A DNA stretch of 64,000 nt from DSOI01 sp041394885 (GCA_041394885.1 JAWKHI010000016.1:73220-137219), one strand, 5' to 3'; counted from the stretch's first letter, positions 27,301 through 34,976 are shown. Notes: generated by a model from the sequence alone, not told the origin. A program made the numbers and translations.

Positions 27301-27541
27301 CCTTTGTCACCGAGACGTCGTAGTCGCCGATAGGCAGCGCCGTGATTACATAGATGCCCTCGTCGTTAGTGGCCGCTTTATGCACGAGGCCCGTACGCTG
27401 GTTGGTAGCCGTTATCGCCACTCCCGGCACGGGGCTACCGGAAGGATCGTTGATCACCCCGGTAATGGTCGCTGTGTCAAGCTGAGCGATCAGGGGCAGC
27501 GCGAGCGAAGCCGTCGCAAGACGCATAATAGTTGTCAACAT
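24356..27541 (-). CDS. TonB-dependent receptor, Oar-like with N-terminal carboxypeptidase-regulatory domain
   Basis: The 1061-residue protein starts at an ATG with a good AAAGGAG site and a signal peptide ending near residue 20. Residues about 22-110 form a CarboxypepD_reg beta-sandwich (ATITGVINDPSGSPVPGVA). The plug follows (about 120-240, with IENKTITQMPLNGRNYQEL), then a 22-strand type barrel ending in a terminal Phe (GMKLIF). Such receptors import large ligands, often carbohydrate or peptide, with TonB energy. The promoter is shared with the divergent DUF2071 gene, and a perfect palindrome lies between them. Confidence 0.95.
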   Translation of the reverse strand: MLTTIMRLATASLALPLIAQLDTATITGVINDPSGSPVPGVAITATNQRTGLVHKAATNDEGIYVITALPIGDYDVSVTKEGFQSLRRPNVTLNAGTRARIDLALRLGQVTESVDVTAEVPLLQSETSNLGQVIENKTITQMPLNGRNYQELAMLSAGVLPSRAQNFVEDAFSANGAGFDQNVFVLDGADNNNYFSGIVVASNQAVKPSIDAIQEFKLETHNYGAEFGRGGGAVVQVSTRSGTNQFHGTLFEFLRNEKLDANNFFNSGRAKPPYRQNQFGGTLGGPILKDRMFFFGSYEGTRIREQITRLNTVPTRAMLDGNFAGVANIADPATQTSGGARTPFAGAVIPASRFDPVAKGLLDLYPAPNRPGVQNFLFNASRDRDDDKVDARWDWRITNNDSVFTRFSYLNFDRLEPGNLPLPASGANTALRTSRAKTGVVSWTRILPGGTMVNEARVSYNRLHGTIDTPSRDQLWKQLGFQGLFDRDDIFGLPSFLMTGYSNIGDRNFAPDPRKQDVRQFVDTLSWNRGRHAMKAGVNIRQFIRWTGITNFARGRFNFNGQFTRAGAGTGALGDAIADSLLGLTNTVRFSNALSARRIGYAHEFFVQDDWKVSSRLTLNLGLRYEYQSPYIEQNNRRANFVMDPASPNFGRLVQVSGDGVEARSFRKRDLNNFAPRIGFAYRMGDDTVIRGGYGIFYAGDFLLSTASAPDSNPPFYLQTDIPTQAAASTSNVIIRDGISPSALDPTVLNGRSLAAVWPFDFPIAITNQWNFNIQRNLPGNSLVSAAYVGSNTVRGLLGAVDINQPAPGAGGNNPRRAFPQFANITAAIPLGGANYQALEAKFERRFSGGFSILSGYTFSKTLTKISPQRSTTLAPEKAISLQHMPHRFFTAAVWDLPFGRGRSYVVDGAASHILGGWQLSPIFEVNAGLPFSPSVAGNPANTTGGQRPDRSGDGNLPRSQRTPERWFDASAFAVPARYTFGNSAANVLTGPGAVNMDLMVSRTFRFTERLSLDFRAEFFNLFNEAHFLFPNAVINNRNVGLISQTADSARQIQFGMKLIF

Positions 27542-27573
27542 ATTAAGCTCCTTTAATGCATTTGGGCTACCGG

Positions 27574-27590
27574 GAGCATATCATATGCTC
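27574..27590. promoter_or_regulatory. Perfect 8-1-8 palindrome between divergent TonB-receptor and DUF2071 genes
   Basis: The 17-bp sequence GAGCATATCATATGCTC is a perfect inverted repeat with a one-base centre. It overlaps a -10-like TATCAT on the plus strand and TATGAT on the minus strand. A dimeric regulator bound here could block both genes. No regulator gene is adjacent. Confidence 0.5.
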
Positions 27591-27594
27591 AACC

Positions 27595-28386
27595 ATGGCG
27601 ATGCCTTTGACCCCACGTCCCTGGCCCCTGCCATCCGCCCCCTGGGTGATGCGCATGCGCTGGCTGGAACTCCTGTTCGCACACTGGAGGCTGGACTCGA
27701 ACGCAGCCAGACGCATCCGATCGCTGCTGCCGGCCGGTCTCAATCTCGATACGTTCGACGGGCACGCCTACATCGGAGCCGTGCCTTTTTTCATGGAGAA
27801 CGTAACTCCACGCTTCGTTCCGCCCTTCCCCGGATTGCACGCGTTTCCGGAACTGAACCTGCGTACCTACGTGACCGCGGGCGGCAAGCCGGGCGTCTGG
27901 TTCTTCAGTCTCGATGCCGGTGGGAAGCTGGCCGTCCGCGTGGCGCGCAGGTTCTTTCACCTGCCTTACTTCGACGCCGCTTTCCGCGTGGAGATCGCGC
28001 GGGCGGTCAACTACCGGTGTACCCGCACCCACCGGGGGTCCCCGCCCGCCGCATTCGACGCGACCTATCGCCCAATTGGCGACCCCTACCGCGCCCAGCC
28101 GGGCTCTCTGGATCACTGGCTCACCGGGCGCTATTGCTTCTATTCAGCGAACTCGGCCCACGTGGTCTTCCGTGCTGAGATTGACCACGAGCCGTGGCCG
28201 CTGCAACGCGCCGAAGCCGAGATCCGTTTCAATACACTGGGCGATTGGCTCGGTATCCCAATGCGCGGCGAGCCCGGCGCTTTGCACTTTTCCCGTCGGC
28301 TCGACGTCCATGCGTGGATGATCCACCGCCTCGCGGATGCCGATACTCCTCCTTCTACAGCCCCGCCGGAAACGCTATCCTGGTAG
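27595..28386 (+). CDS. DUF2071 (YqjF-type) family protein
   Basis: I place the start at the ATG at 27595 (MAMPLTPRPWPLPSAPWVMR), because upstream codons run through the palindrome. The 263-residue protein has the DUF2071 pattern: WLELLFAHWRLDSNAARRIRSLLPAGLNLDTFDGHAYIGAVPFFM and GVWFFSLDAGGKLAVRVARRFFHLPY. The family's biochemical role is unknown; it resembles acetoacetate-decarboxylase-like folds. It is divergent from the TonB receptor. Confidence 0.85.
   Translation: MAMPLTPRPWPLPSAPWVMRMRWLELLFAHWRLDSNAARRIRSLLPAGLNLDTFDGHAYIGAVPFFMENVTPRFVPPFPGLHAFPELNLRTYVTAGGKPGVWFFSLDAGGKLAVRVARRFFHLPYFDAAFRVEIARAVNYRCTRTHRGSPPAAFDATYRPIGDPYRAQPGSLDHWLTGRYCFYSANSAHVVFRAEIDHEPWPLQRAEAEIRFNTLGDWLGIPMRGEPGALHFSRRLDVHAWMIHRLADADTPPSTAPPETLSW
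28376..28381 (+). promoter_or_regulatory. -10-like TATCCT box before the alcohol dehydrogenase
   Basis: TATCCT lies 11 bases before the ATG at 28393 and overlaps the end of the DUF2071 gene. No Shine-Dalgarno is present in the gap. Confidence 0.35.
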
Positions 28387-28392
28387 CTTCCC

Positions 28393-29424
28393 ATGAAAGC
28401 GCTTCTCCTAAAAGAGTACAAAGTGATGGAGCTGGTCGACATGCCGGTTCCCTCGTTCGGACCCGACGATCTCCTGGTCCGCGTGAAAGCCTGCGGCATT
28501 TGTGGCAGCGACGTCCATGGCTTCGATGGCAGCACGGGCCGCCGCCTGCCGCCCATCGTCATGGGCCACGAAGCGGCCGGGATGGTCGAAGCGGTTGGGG
28601 ACAACGTGAAAGATCTCGCCGCCGGAGATCGCGTCACCTTTGACTCCACGGTTTCCTGCGGCAACTGCTTCTTTTGCCGCCGGGGCCAGATCAACCTTTG
28701 CGACAACCGCCAGGTGCTCGGCGTGTCCACACCCGAGTTCCGCCGTCACGGCGCCTTTGCCGAATACGTGACCGTGCCACGCCGGATCGCCTACAAGATT
28801 CCGGAAAATCTTCCGTTCGAACACGCCGCGATGATCGAAGCCGTCTCGGTGGCCGTTCATGGCGTGAACCGCACCCCGATCCGGCTGGGCGATTCCGCCG
28901 TCGTCGTCGGCAGCGGGATGATCGGTTTGCTCGTAGTGCAGGCCCTGAAAAAAGCCGGCGCCGGACGCATCATCGCGGTAGATCTCGAAGACAACAAGCT
29001 CGAACTGGCGAAGTCACTCGGCGCCACCGATCTGCTCAACCCGTCGCGGGACGACGTGCCGCGCGCAATTCAGGATATGACGGGCGGCCGCGGCGCCGAT
29101 GTCGCGATGGACGCCGTCGGCGCCACGGCGCCGATCAAGACCTGTGTCGCCAGTGTTCGCAAGGGCGGAGCCGTCACACTCATCGGCAACATCACGCCTT
29201 CGATCGAGCTGCCATTGCAAGCCGTGGTTTCGCGCGAAATCACGCTCTACGGCTCCTGTGCCTCCAACGGCGAGTACCCGGAGTGCATTGCCCTCATGTC
29301 GTCCGGCGATATTCAGGTGGCGCCGATCATTTCCGCCAAGGCGCCGCTCGAGGAAGCCGCGCGATGGTTCGAACGCCTCTACGGCAAGGAGCCGGGCGTG
29401 ATGAAGGTCATCATCCAGCCGTAG
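28393..29424 (+). CDS. Zinc-dependent medium-chain alcohol/polyol dehydrogenase
   Basis: The 343-residue protein has the catalytic zinc site (CGICGSDVHGF and GHEAAGMVEAVGD). The structural zinc site has four Cys (CGNCFFCRRGQINLC), and the NAD-binding motif is VVVGSGMIGLLVVQ followed by an acidic strand end (IIAVDLEDNK), indicating NAD over NADP. Close relatives are sorbitol, threonine and galactitol-phosphate dehydrogenases. It follows the DUF2071 gene by six bases. Confidence 0.93.
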   Translation: MKALLLKEYKVMELVDMPVPSFGPDDLLVRVKACGICGSDVHGFDGSTGRRLPPIVMGHEAAGMVEAVGDNVKDLAAGDRVTFDSTVSCGNCFFCRRGQINLCDNRQVLGVSTPEFRRHGAFAEYVTVPRRIAYKIPENLPFEHAAMIEAVSVAVHGVNRTPIRLGDSAVVVGSGMIGLLVVQALKKAGAGRIIAVDLEDNKLELAKSLGATDLLNPSRDDVPRAIQDMTGGRGADVAMDAVGATAPIKTCVASVRKGGAVTLIGNITPSIELPLQAVVSREITLYGSCASNGEYPECIALMSSGDIQVAPIISAKAPLEEAARWFERLYGKEPGVMKVIIQP

Positions 29425-29439
29425 CCATTGCAGCGAGCG

Positions 29440-30033
29440 CTACGGAACCAACGCGGCATACACCGCGTAGAGCGCCGTTGCGCCCGCCGCCGCCGCGATC
29501 AATCCCGACACCAGCCGCTTCTTCAGAAAGAAGATCAGAATCAGGCCGGTGAGCGATACCAGCGCCATCAGCGCCGCGGAAACGTCGATCAAAAACGACC
29601 ATGCCTTGCCCGTGTCGCGTCCTTTGTGTAGGTCGTTCCACACGGCCACCGCCCCCATGCGCGTCTCGGTGAGGTCGTAGCCGCCGGTGGCGCGATCGAG
29701 AAAGGCGTCGGCGGCGTACCCGGGCCCTTTGAACGAGATCGCCAGTTGCGTGTCATCGACGCGGAAGTCGCTGAGTGCGCCTTTCACGCCGTCGTGAGCC
29801 CGCAAATACTCGACGATCTCGAGTTTAGCGACGTCCTTGGCCCAGGCCGGGTTCACCGCGCCTTTGTGTTCGATGACCGCCTGGCGGCCGAACCAATCGG
29901 CATGGTTCAACGTCAACCCGGTGAGGGCGAAAAAGAACACCATCGCGAAGCAGACCATCGAAAGATAGATGTGCAGCCATCGCGAAAGCGCCGCCAGTTT
30001 TCGCTTCCAGACCGGGTTCCGCTCAGCGGCCAT
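29440..30033 (-). CDS. PepSY-associated transmembrane protein
   Basis: The 197-residue protein has a membrane helix near residues 20-42 (WLHIYLSMVCFAMVFFFALTGLTLNH), a periplasmic PepSY-like domain (about 60-140) and one or two helices at the end (about 146-196). The pattern WLHxxxS and GLTLNH is typical of PepSY_TM proteins that resemble heme-binding or flavin reductase components. The start overlaps the ApbE-DUF2271 stop by 11 bases. It is the last gene of a three-gene operon, suggesting a role in periplasmic electron transfer. Confidence 0.87.
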   Translation of the reverse strand: MAAERNPVWKRKLAALSRWLHIYLSMVCFAMVFFFALTGLTLNHADWFGRQAVIEHKGAVNPAWAKDVAKLEIVEYLRAHDGVKGALSDFRVDDTQLAISFKGPGYAADAFLDRATGGYDLTETRMGAVAVWNDLHKGRDTGKAWSFLIDVSAALMALVSLTGLILIFFLKKRLVSGLIAAAAGATALYAVYAALVP

Positions 30034-31525
30034 TCGCCTTCCGCACCTCGATCACCGCGCCCGCCACTTCGTCGTTGGCCGGGAGGTCCACCTTCGCCGG
30101 AGCCGCGCCGAGGTCGATCTCCTGGCGCATCATTTGATACGTGCCATGCTCGCGCGCGGCCTCGATGAACACGGTGTACCGGCCGGGTTTCACCGGTTTG
30201 CCGGCGTTGTCGTTCCCGTCCCATTTGAGCGTGTATTTGCCCGGCGGACGCGTGGCGCTCGAGACCGTGGCGGTAAGGTCGGTCCCTTCGGCGAGCGACC
30301 GCAGACGGTCACTGCGAGACCATGACTTCAGGTCCGGTAGCCACCGCGGCTTCTCGTACCAAAGAGCGAGCGTCCGCACCGGGAAGCGATCCTTGTCCTC
30401 CACCCACACCGCGACGTAAGGCCGCCGGTACCGCCGGTCCTCCACGCGGGCGAGTTCCAACTGGATCACCACCTCGAACGGCGACGGCGCAAACAGCGGC
30501 AACACTCCGCCGTAGGCAAGCCTCGGCAGCGCGAGCGCTGCCCATCCGGGGCTGGCAAGCCGCGTCCCGTCGCTTTTCGCCAGCAGAAACTCGACGCCGC
30601 GGGTCGCCGACGCCAGCCGTGCGCTAGCCGCGGGTTCCATCACCGAAAACGCGGTGGCCAGCGCGCCAGCCGTGGCCGCATCCTGAGCCACCACCGTCGA
30701 ACTGATCACATGGTCCACCGGTTGCGCCGTTCGCGGATCCACGATGTGCGAATAGTGCCGGCCTCCGATGTCGAACCCCCGGCGATAGCTGCCACTAGTG
30801 GCCACCGCACGGTCACGAACCTGGATCCGATCGAGCGCGATTCCGTTCTCGGCGTCATCGCGGGGATCGCGGATCGAAACGGCGTCTTCCATGTCGCCGC
30901 GCACCACCAGGTCGCCGCCGATATCGAGCATCACTCCGGACGCGTCCGCCGCTCGCAAGGCGGCATCGGCCGCCTTGGCCACGATGTAGCTTTTGGCGAA
31001 CGAGTTCAGCGCCAGCGGTGCGCCGGTCAACCGTGTCGCGGTGCGCGCCGCGGCGTCCAGCCGGTAGTGCGTCTGCCGCACCATCGCCGCGGCGTCGCGC
31101 AACTCGCTTTCGGAAGGCAGCCGGTTCAGCGCGGCGGCGGATTTCCACAGACGCGTCACCACCTCCGCCGCCGGGTCCAGCGCCCCGCCGGTTCGATCGC
31201 GCCACTCGGAAAACAACCGCAGCACTTCGAACAACTCCGGGGATACCCGCTCCGGCGTATTGCGCGTACGCATCCACCGGCTGAACTCGCTCGAGTGGTC
31301 CCAAGCGCTCAGGATCTGCGCACACCGGTCAATCTCTTCCAGCGCGGCCGCCTCGGCGAGCAGGGCTTGCGCTTCGGTGGCGGCGAGCACCTTTAATTCG
31401 AGCGACGTGCCCAGAACATTCTCGTGATGAAAGGTATAGGGCCGGACGGGCTTTGCACCCGGGATGGCCCACCCGCAGACCGCCGCGCCGAGCACGGCCG
31501 CGACTGGCAACAGTAGTCGTATCAT
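30023..31525 (-). CDS. apbE: FAD:protein FMN transferase (ApbE) fused to DUF2271
   Basis: The 500-residue protein has a signal/anchor at residues 1-20 and an ApbE domain to about residue 320. Motifs include GTSLELKV, ALDPAAEVVTRLW, LALNSFAKSYIVAKAAD, LDIGGDLVVRG and HYSHIVDPRTAQPV. The latter carry the Mg/FAD-binding residues. From about residue 335 a DUF2271 domain follows (FEVVIQLELARVED, PYVAVWVEDKD, YTLKWDGNDNAGKPVKPGRYTV). ApbE transfers FMN covalently to Ser/Thr of periplasmic electron-transfer proteins. The fused DUF2271 may dock a partner. No FMN_bind substrate protein is adjacent. Confidence 0.92.
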   Translation of the reverse strand: MIRLLLPVAAVLGAAVCGWAIPGAKPVRPYTFHHENVLGTSLELKVLAATEAQALLAEAAALEEIDRCAQILSAWDHSSEFSRWMRTRNTPERVSPELFEVLRLFSEWRDRTGGALDPAAEVVTRLWKSAAALNRLPSESELRDAAAMVRQTHYRLDAAARTATRLTGAPLALNSFAKSYIVAKAADAALRAADASGVMLDIGGDLVVRGDMEDAVSIRDPRDDAENGIALDRIQVRDRAVATSGSYRRGFDIGGRHYSHIVDPRTAQPVDHVISSTVVAQDAATAGALATAFSVMEPAASARLASATRGVEFLLAKSDGTRLASPGWAALALPRLAYGGVLPLFAPSPFEVVIQLELARVEDRRYRRPYVAVWVEDKDRFPVRTLALWYEKPRWLPDLKSWSRSDRLRSLAEGTDLTATVSSATRPPGKYTLKWDGNDNAGKPVKPGRYTVFIEAAREHGTYQMMRQEIDLGAAPAKVDLPANDEVAGAVIEVRKANGR

Positions 31526-31560
31526 GAATCTCTTTCTCGGGGATGTCGGCCGTGATGCGC

Positions 31561-32496
31561 CTAACGGCGGCCGCGAGGTCCGGGGCCGAAACCACCCCGG
31601 CCCATCGCATCCGTCATCTCCTTCTTGCTGACCAGGCCGTCATTGTTGGCGTCGAAGTGCGAGAAGTTTTCCTGCATCGGCGGAGGCATTTCATCTTTGG
31701 AGAGCTGGCCGTCGCCGTTGGCGTCGCGCTCTTCGAAGATGTGCGAAACCATCTCGGCCGGGTTCCCACGGCCACGACCTCCGCCGAACTCCGGCCGGAT
31801 CTCGTCGGGCGTCAACTGCCCGTCGCGATCGCGGTCCAGCTTCGCGAGAGCCTTGCTGGCTCCGGCGATTTCCGATTTCGAAACGTTCCCATCGTGGTCG
31901 GCGTCGAGAGCCGCCATGACGGGATCCATACGGCGAAAACCCTCGGGGCCGCCGCGGCCTTCCGGACGTTCCCGTCCACTCCCGCGCGCACCGGGACCCG
32001 GCGCCTCGGCCATCTTCTTCAGCTCTTCCGCGCTCAGTGAGCCGTCCTTGTCGAGGTCCCCACGGGCGATCATGCCCTGCATCCGCTCCGGAATCTCGTC
32101 TTTCGACAGGGTGCCGTCGCCGTTACGGTCGAACTCGAGCAGGCGCTTGGTCATGGCCGCCGGGTCCATCCCACCGGGGCCACCGGGGCCACCGGGGCCG
32201 CCCTCCCGCCCACCGCGCCCGCGACCCTCCCCGAAGTTCGGCCGCACCTCATCCAGGCTCAACATGCCGTCATGGTCTTTGTCGAGCTTCATCAGCGAAA
32301 CCGACGCCTTGGCGATCTCGTCCGCCGAGATCGCGCCATCCCGGTCGGCATCGAGGATCGTGACCACCGGGCTCATCGGAGGCCTTCCCCCAGGGCCGCC
32401 CGGTCCGCGCCCGGGACCGCGAGGCCCCTCCTGGGCCAAGGCCAAACCCGCGGTAGCCACCGCGCAAATGCTCGTATATAGAAAAGTTCGGTTCAT
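31561..32496 (-). CDS. Secreted protein with eight EF-hand calcium-binding loops
   Basis: I start the gene at the ATG at 32496 (MNRTFLYTSICAVATAGLALAQ), which has an AGGAGG site and gives a signal peptide. The 311-residue protein contains eight EF-hand loops arranged in four pairs, for example DADRDGAISADE, DKDHDGMLSLDE, DRNGDGTLSKDE, DADHDGNVSKSE and DANNDGLVSKKE. They are separated by Gly/Arg/Pro-rich linkers. Most loops keep Asp/Asn at 1, 3 and 5, Gly at 6 and Glu at 12, so calcium binding is likely. It is 35 bases upstream of the ApbE fusion in the same operon. Confidence 0.93.
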   Translation of the reverse strand: MNRTFLYTSICAVATAGLALAQEGPRGPGRGPGGPGGRPPMSPVVTILDADRDGAISADEIAKASVSLMKLDKDHDGMLSLDEVRPNFGEGRGRGGREGGPGGPGGPGGMDPAAMTKRLLEFDRNGDGTLSKDEIPERMQGMIARGDLDKDGSLSAEELKKMAEAPGPGARGSGRERPEGRGGPEGFRRMDPVMAALDADHDGNVSKSEIAGASKALAKLDRDRDGQLTPDEIRPEFGGGRGRGNPAEMVSHIFEERDANGDGQLSKDEMPPPMQENFSHFDANNDGLVSKKEMTDAMGRGGFGPGPRGRR

Positions 32497-32620
32497 GATA
32501 GCGCCTCCTGGGCCGGATGCATGGGTCACGCGGACCCTCCTGTGCCCTGCTAATATGGCGCAGGCCAAGCCCTTGTCGTTGCTGATTGGGCGTAAGGTTT
32601 TGTTAAGGACGCCGGCCGGT

Positions 32621-33742
32621 TCAGGAATGCGCGCGCACCCAGGCGGCCATCTCCCGATTGGCCGCCGTGATTCCCGTGATACTCGCCTCGTCCGGACTTT
32701 CATCCGGCCCGCGAAGCCCCCGCTTCCGCGCCCGGTTCCGCAAATACGCCCCGCAGAGATGAAAACCCACGCACTCGGGAATCTCCCGCAACGCCGCGAG
32801 CGTCGCCGCGTACTTCGCCGGATCGTTCCGCCGCACCCCGTCCGGCAGATCGATGCGTCCCGCGCTGTCGGCCAGCAGGATCGGCTTCCCCGTCATGGCC
32901 GCGAACCGGCGCAGATCGTTGCCGATGCGCTCCACGGTGCCGAAATCCTGAAAGCTGAACACATCCACGTAGGGCGCCGCCGCTTGCAGCACCGGTTCGG
33001 CCACCGGAGCGCCGGCCTCGTAACGGTCGCCAAAGATCAGGTGATTGCGGTCGTAGCGTCGAATCGCGTCGTGCGTCACTTTGTAGTACCGGGCGGCCAG
33101 TTCGCGCAGCTCCCGCCTGCCGGCCTCCGATTGCAGCCGCGCGGGATCGAACAGCGGACCCTTCCACGCATTCCAGGGCCGTGTGTGGATCCACACCGGG
33201 CAGTCCGTGTAGAAGTAACCGATCAGCTTGCTGTCGCCCGCAAGGCGGCCGCACTGGCTGCGCGCCACGTAGTCGCACCAATCCTCGAATCCGGAACTGG
33301 TGAAGTCCGGCAGTTTCACCTCGGCGTCCCATTGATGGATTTCGGCGAACGGCAGCAGGTGGCAGTAGGGCAGTCCCAACCACTGATACTCCTCGTAGGT
33401 GAACGAGGGCGAATGGCGATGAATCGTGTCGTGGATCACGACCACTTCCTGCGTCCAGCCCACGCTGTTGAAGCCCCACGCCTCGAGGTCCGGCCGCACG
33501 GCCTGCCGGAGCCATCGCTCCATGTTGTTGCCGTACTTCCGGTTCCAGATGTCGCCGGACTCCGCATACCGCAGCGGCGCGGCATCGATGTGGTTGAACC
33601 CGATGCTGAAGAACGGTTCGCCTTTGGGCGTGCGCAGCCACCAGCGGCCATTCCGTTTCATCACGGTGAAGAATCCGTCCGCGGCTTGCGCGCCCGCGGC
33701 TGTGGCGAGAAAACTCACGAATTGGCGGCGATTCACCTTCAT
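32621..33742 (-). CDS. Exported glycoside-hydrolase-like (agarase-type TIM barrel) protein
   Basis: I start at the ATG at 33742 (MKVNRRQFVSFLATAAGAQAADG), a Tat-like signal. The 373-residue protein opens with an N-terminal strand FFTVMKRNGRWWLRTPKGEPFFSIGFNHID, a pattern of beta-agarase-like clan GH-A proteins. Barrel strands follow, with conserved aromatic and acidic residues (YFYTDCPVW, LIFGDRYEAG, VFSFQDF). The catalytic pair cannot be fixed without alignment, and activity on agar is not implied. A TACGAT box is nine bases before the start. Confidence 0.75.
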   Translation of the reverse strand: MKVNRRQFVSFLATAAGAQAADGFFTVMKRNGRWWLRTPKGEPFFSIGFNHIDAAPLRYAESGDIWNRKYGNNMERWLRQAVRPDLEAWGFNSVGWTQEVVVIHDTIHRHSPSFTYEEYQWLGLPYCHLLPFAEIHQWDAEVKLPDFTSSGFEDWCDYVARSQCGRLAGDSKLIGYFYTDCPVWIHTRPWNAWKGPLFDPARLQSEAGRRELRELAARYYKVTHDAIRRYDRNHLIFGDRYEAGAPVAEPVLQAAAPYVDVFSFQDFGTVERIGNDLRRFAAMTGKPILLADSAGRIDLPDGVRRNDPAKYAATLAALREIPECVGFHLCGAYLRNRARKRGLRGPDESPDEASITGITAANREMAAWVRAHS

Positions 33743-33751
33743 GGAACGATC

Positions 33752-33757
33752 ATCGTA
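33752..33757 (-). promoter_or_regulatory. -10-like TACGAT box before the hydrolase-like gene
   Basis: On the minus strand TACGAT is nine bases before the ATG at 33742, with no Shine-Dalgarno in the gap. Confidence 0.4.
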
Positions 33758-33824
33758 CAGAAGAGCGGGCACTTGTAATGGCGAATCTCGACAAACTGCG
33801 GGGTCGACAGTGCGGTTGGCGTAG

Positions 33825-33844
33825 GGTGGCTGGGAGGCAGGGAT
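33825..33844 (+). repeat. Distal attachment-site-like repeat (copy of the tRNA-Gln 3' end)
   Basis: Twenty bases are identical, in the same orientation, to 34977-34996, which spans the encoded CCA, discriminator, acceptor strand and part of the T-stem of tRNA-Gln. The surrounding bases do not match, so this is not a second tRNA gene. It marks the far boundary of a likely integrated segment. Confidence 0.8.
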
Positions 33845-33959
33845 CGCCCGCCCGGGGCCTGCCAGGTTCTTGAAAAAATTCCACGAGGCACCCGCTGGCC
33901 CACTTGAAGGCCTCGTCGGCTCGATTTCCGATGACTCCGCCTACGATCGCGGCCACCAA

Positions 33960-34017
33960 CTGGTGACCGCGCTGCAGTCGGAGCAGGCTTGATCCGATGC
34001 TCCCGTTCAAGCTCGTT
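33960..34017 (+). repeat. 58-bp exact duplicate of the pta/deacetylase junction
   Basis: These 58 bases are identical to 41879-41936, where they encode the last residues of Pta, its stop, the 4-base gap and the first codons of the deacetylase-family gene. Here they lie in non-coding DNA and both sides diverge abruptly. Confidence 0.95.
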
Positions 34018-34303
34018 GGAAATAGGTTCCATAGTTTTGTGAAATTCTATCCCAATCAACCACTTACACGCCAACCTCCTTGACACCCGTTGCGATCCTG
34101 TAACCGAAGGCAGACACCGCGCTCCTTCCGGCTGCGGAAAACGAATTTTGCGCACAAACGAACTCACGGAAGGTGAACTACGATCTCATTTCGCGCGAAT
34201 TCGACATGTCGCCTTGGCCGCCGCTGATCGGACCACTCGCGAGGTGCACCGTTTGCCGTGGCCGCCGGGCGCCTCCTGCTATGATGCTGTCAGGGTCAAG
34301 GCG

Positions 34304-34618
34304 ATGCGGAACGAGATTCCCTTTCCGAAGGAGCGGCTCGGCGGATTCTGTCGAAGATGGAAGATCGCTGAACTCCGGGTGTTCGGGTCGGCCTTGCGGA
34401 ATGACTTTCATCGGAACAGCGATCTCGACCTGCTCGTAAGGTTCGACGCGGACGCCGACTGGAGCCTCTTGGATCACGTCGCGATGGAAGAGGAACTCGC
34501 CGGCATCGTTGGCCGCAAGGTCGATCTCGTCTCCCAACGCGCGATCGAGCGAAGTTCGAACTGGGTCCGGCGAAACGCCATCTTGGACAGCGCGGAGCCA
34601 TTCTTTGCGCCGCGATGA
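34304..34618 (+). CDS. MNT-type nucleotidyltransferase antitoxin
   Basis: The 104-residue protein starts at the ATG at 34304 (MRNEIPFPKERLGGFCRRWK); upstream codons of the longer frame lack typical features. It has the minimal nucleotidyltransferase motif GSALRNDFHRNSDLDLLVRF, i.e. GS plus DxD, and a later strand RKVDLVSQRAI. In MNT-HEPN pairs this enzyme neutralises the HEPN RNase, in known cases by AMPylating a tyrosine next to its active site. The stop overlaps the HEPN start by 14 bases. A TATGAT box at 34280-34285 may be its -10. Confidence 0.88.
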   Translation: MRNEIPFPKERLGGFCRRWKIAELRVFGSALRNDFHRNSDLDLLVRFDADADWSLLDHVAMEEELAGIVGRKVDLVSQRAIERSSNWVRRNAILDSAEPFFAPR

Positions 34619-34940
34619 CGCTCATTTGCTCGACATCCTTCGCGCAGCCCGCCTGACGATCGAATTCAAGGGACCTGCGGCGAAGGCGGAGTTCCTCGAG
34701 GACGCGAAGACTCAATCCGCTGTATTGCACCAACTTCTGATCATCGGCGAGGCGGTAAAAAGGTTGTCTCCCGAATTCCGGGCGACGCACTCCTCGGTGC
34801 CTTGGAAGCTGATTGCCGGAACCCGTGACATGCTCATCCACTCCTACGACGCGGTGGACCTCGCGGAGGTCTGGAATATGGTGACCTACGACCTGCCAGA
34901 GCTTATCCGGCTGATCGAACCGTTGGCGCCGGATCATTGA
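34605..34940 (+). CDS. HEPN-domain RNase toxin (DUF86 family)
   Basis: I choose the TTG at 34605 (MRRDDAHLLDILRAARLTIE), giving 111 residues, the usual length, and the usual short overlap with the nucleotidyltransferase gene. The active motif RDMLIHSY fits R-x4-H-x-Y: Arg and His are the RNase residues and Tyr the target of AMPylation in characterised pairs. An all-helical bundle is evident (VLHQLLIIGEAVKRL, LAEVWNMVTYDLPELI). It is the toxin half of the pair and lies 38 bases from the tRNA-Gln 3' end. Confidence 0.9.
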   Translation: MRRDDAHLLDILRAARLTIEFKGPAAKAEFLEDAKTQSAVLHQLLIIGEAVKRLSPEFRATHSSVPWKLIAGTRDMLIHSYDAVDLAEVWNMVTYDLPELIRLIEPLAPDH

Positions 34941-34976
34941 ATACCACCCGCCTCGGCACTGCTTCAGCGTATCGAA

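Noticed and set aside
31625..33778. 717-codon plus-strand frame over EF-hand and hydrolase genes
   Set aside because: Shadow of two genes; Ser/Pro/Arg-rich repeats mirror EF-hand codons.
33825..33844. Second tRNA-Gln gene
   Set aside because: Only the last 20 bases match; the rest of the cloverleaf is absent.
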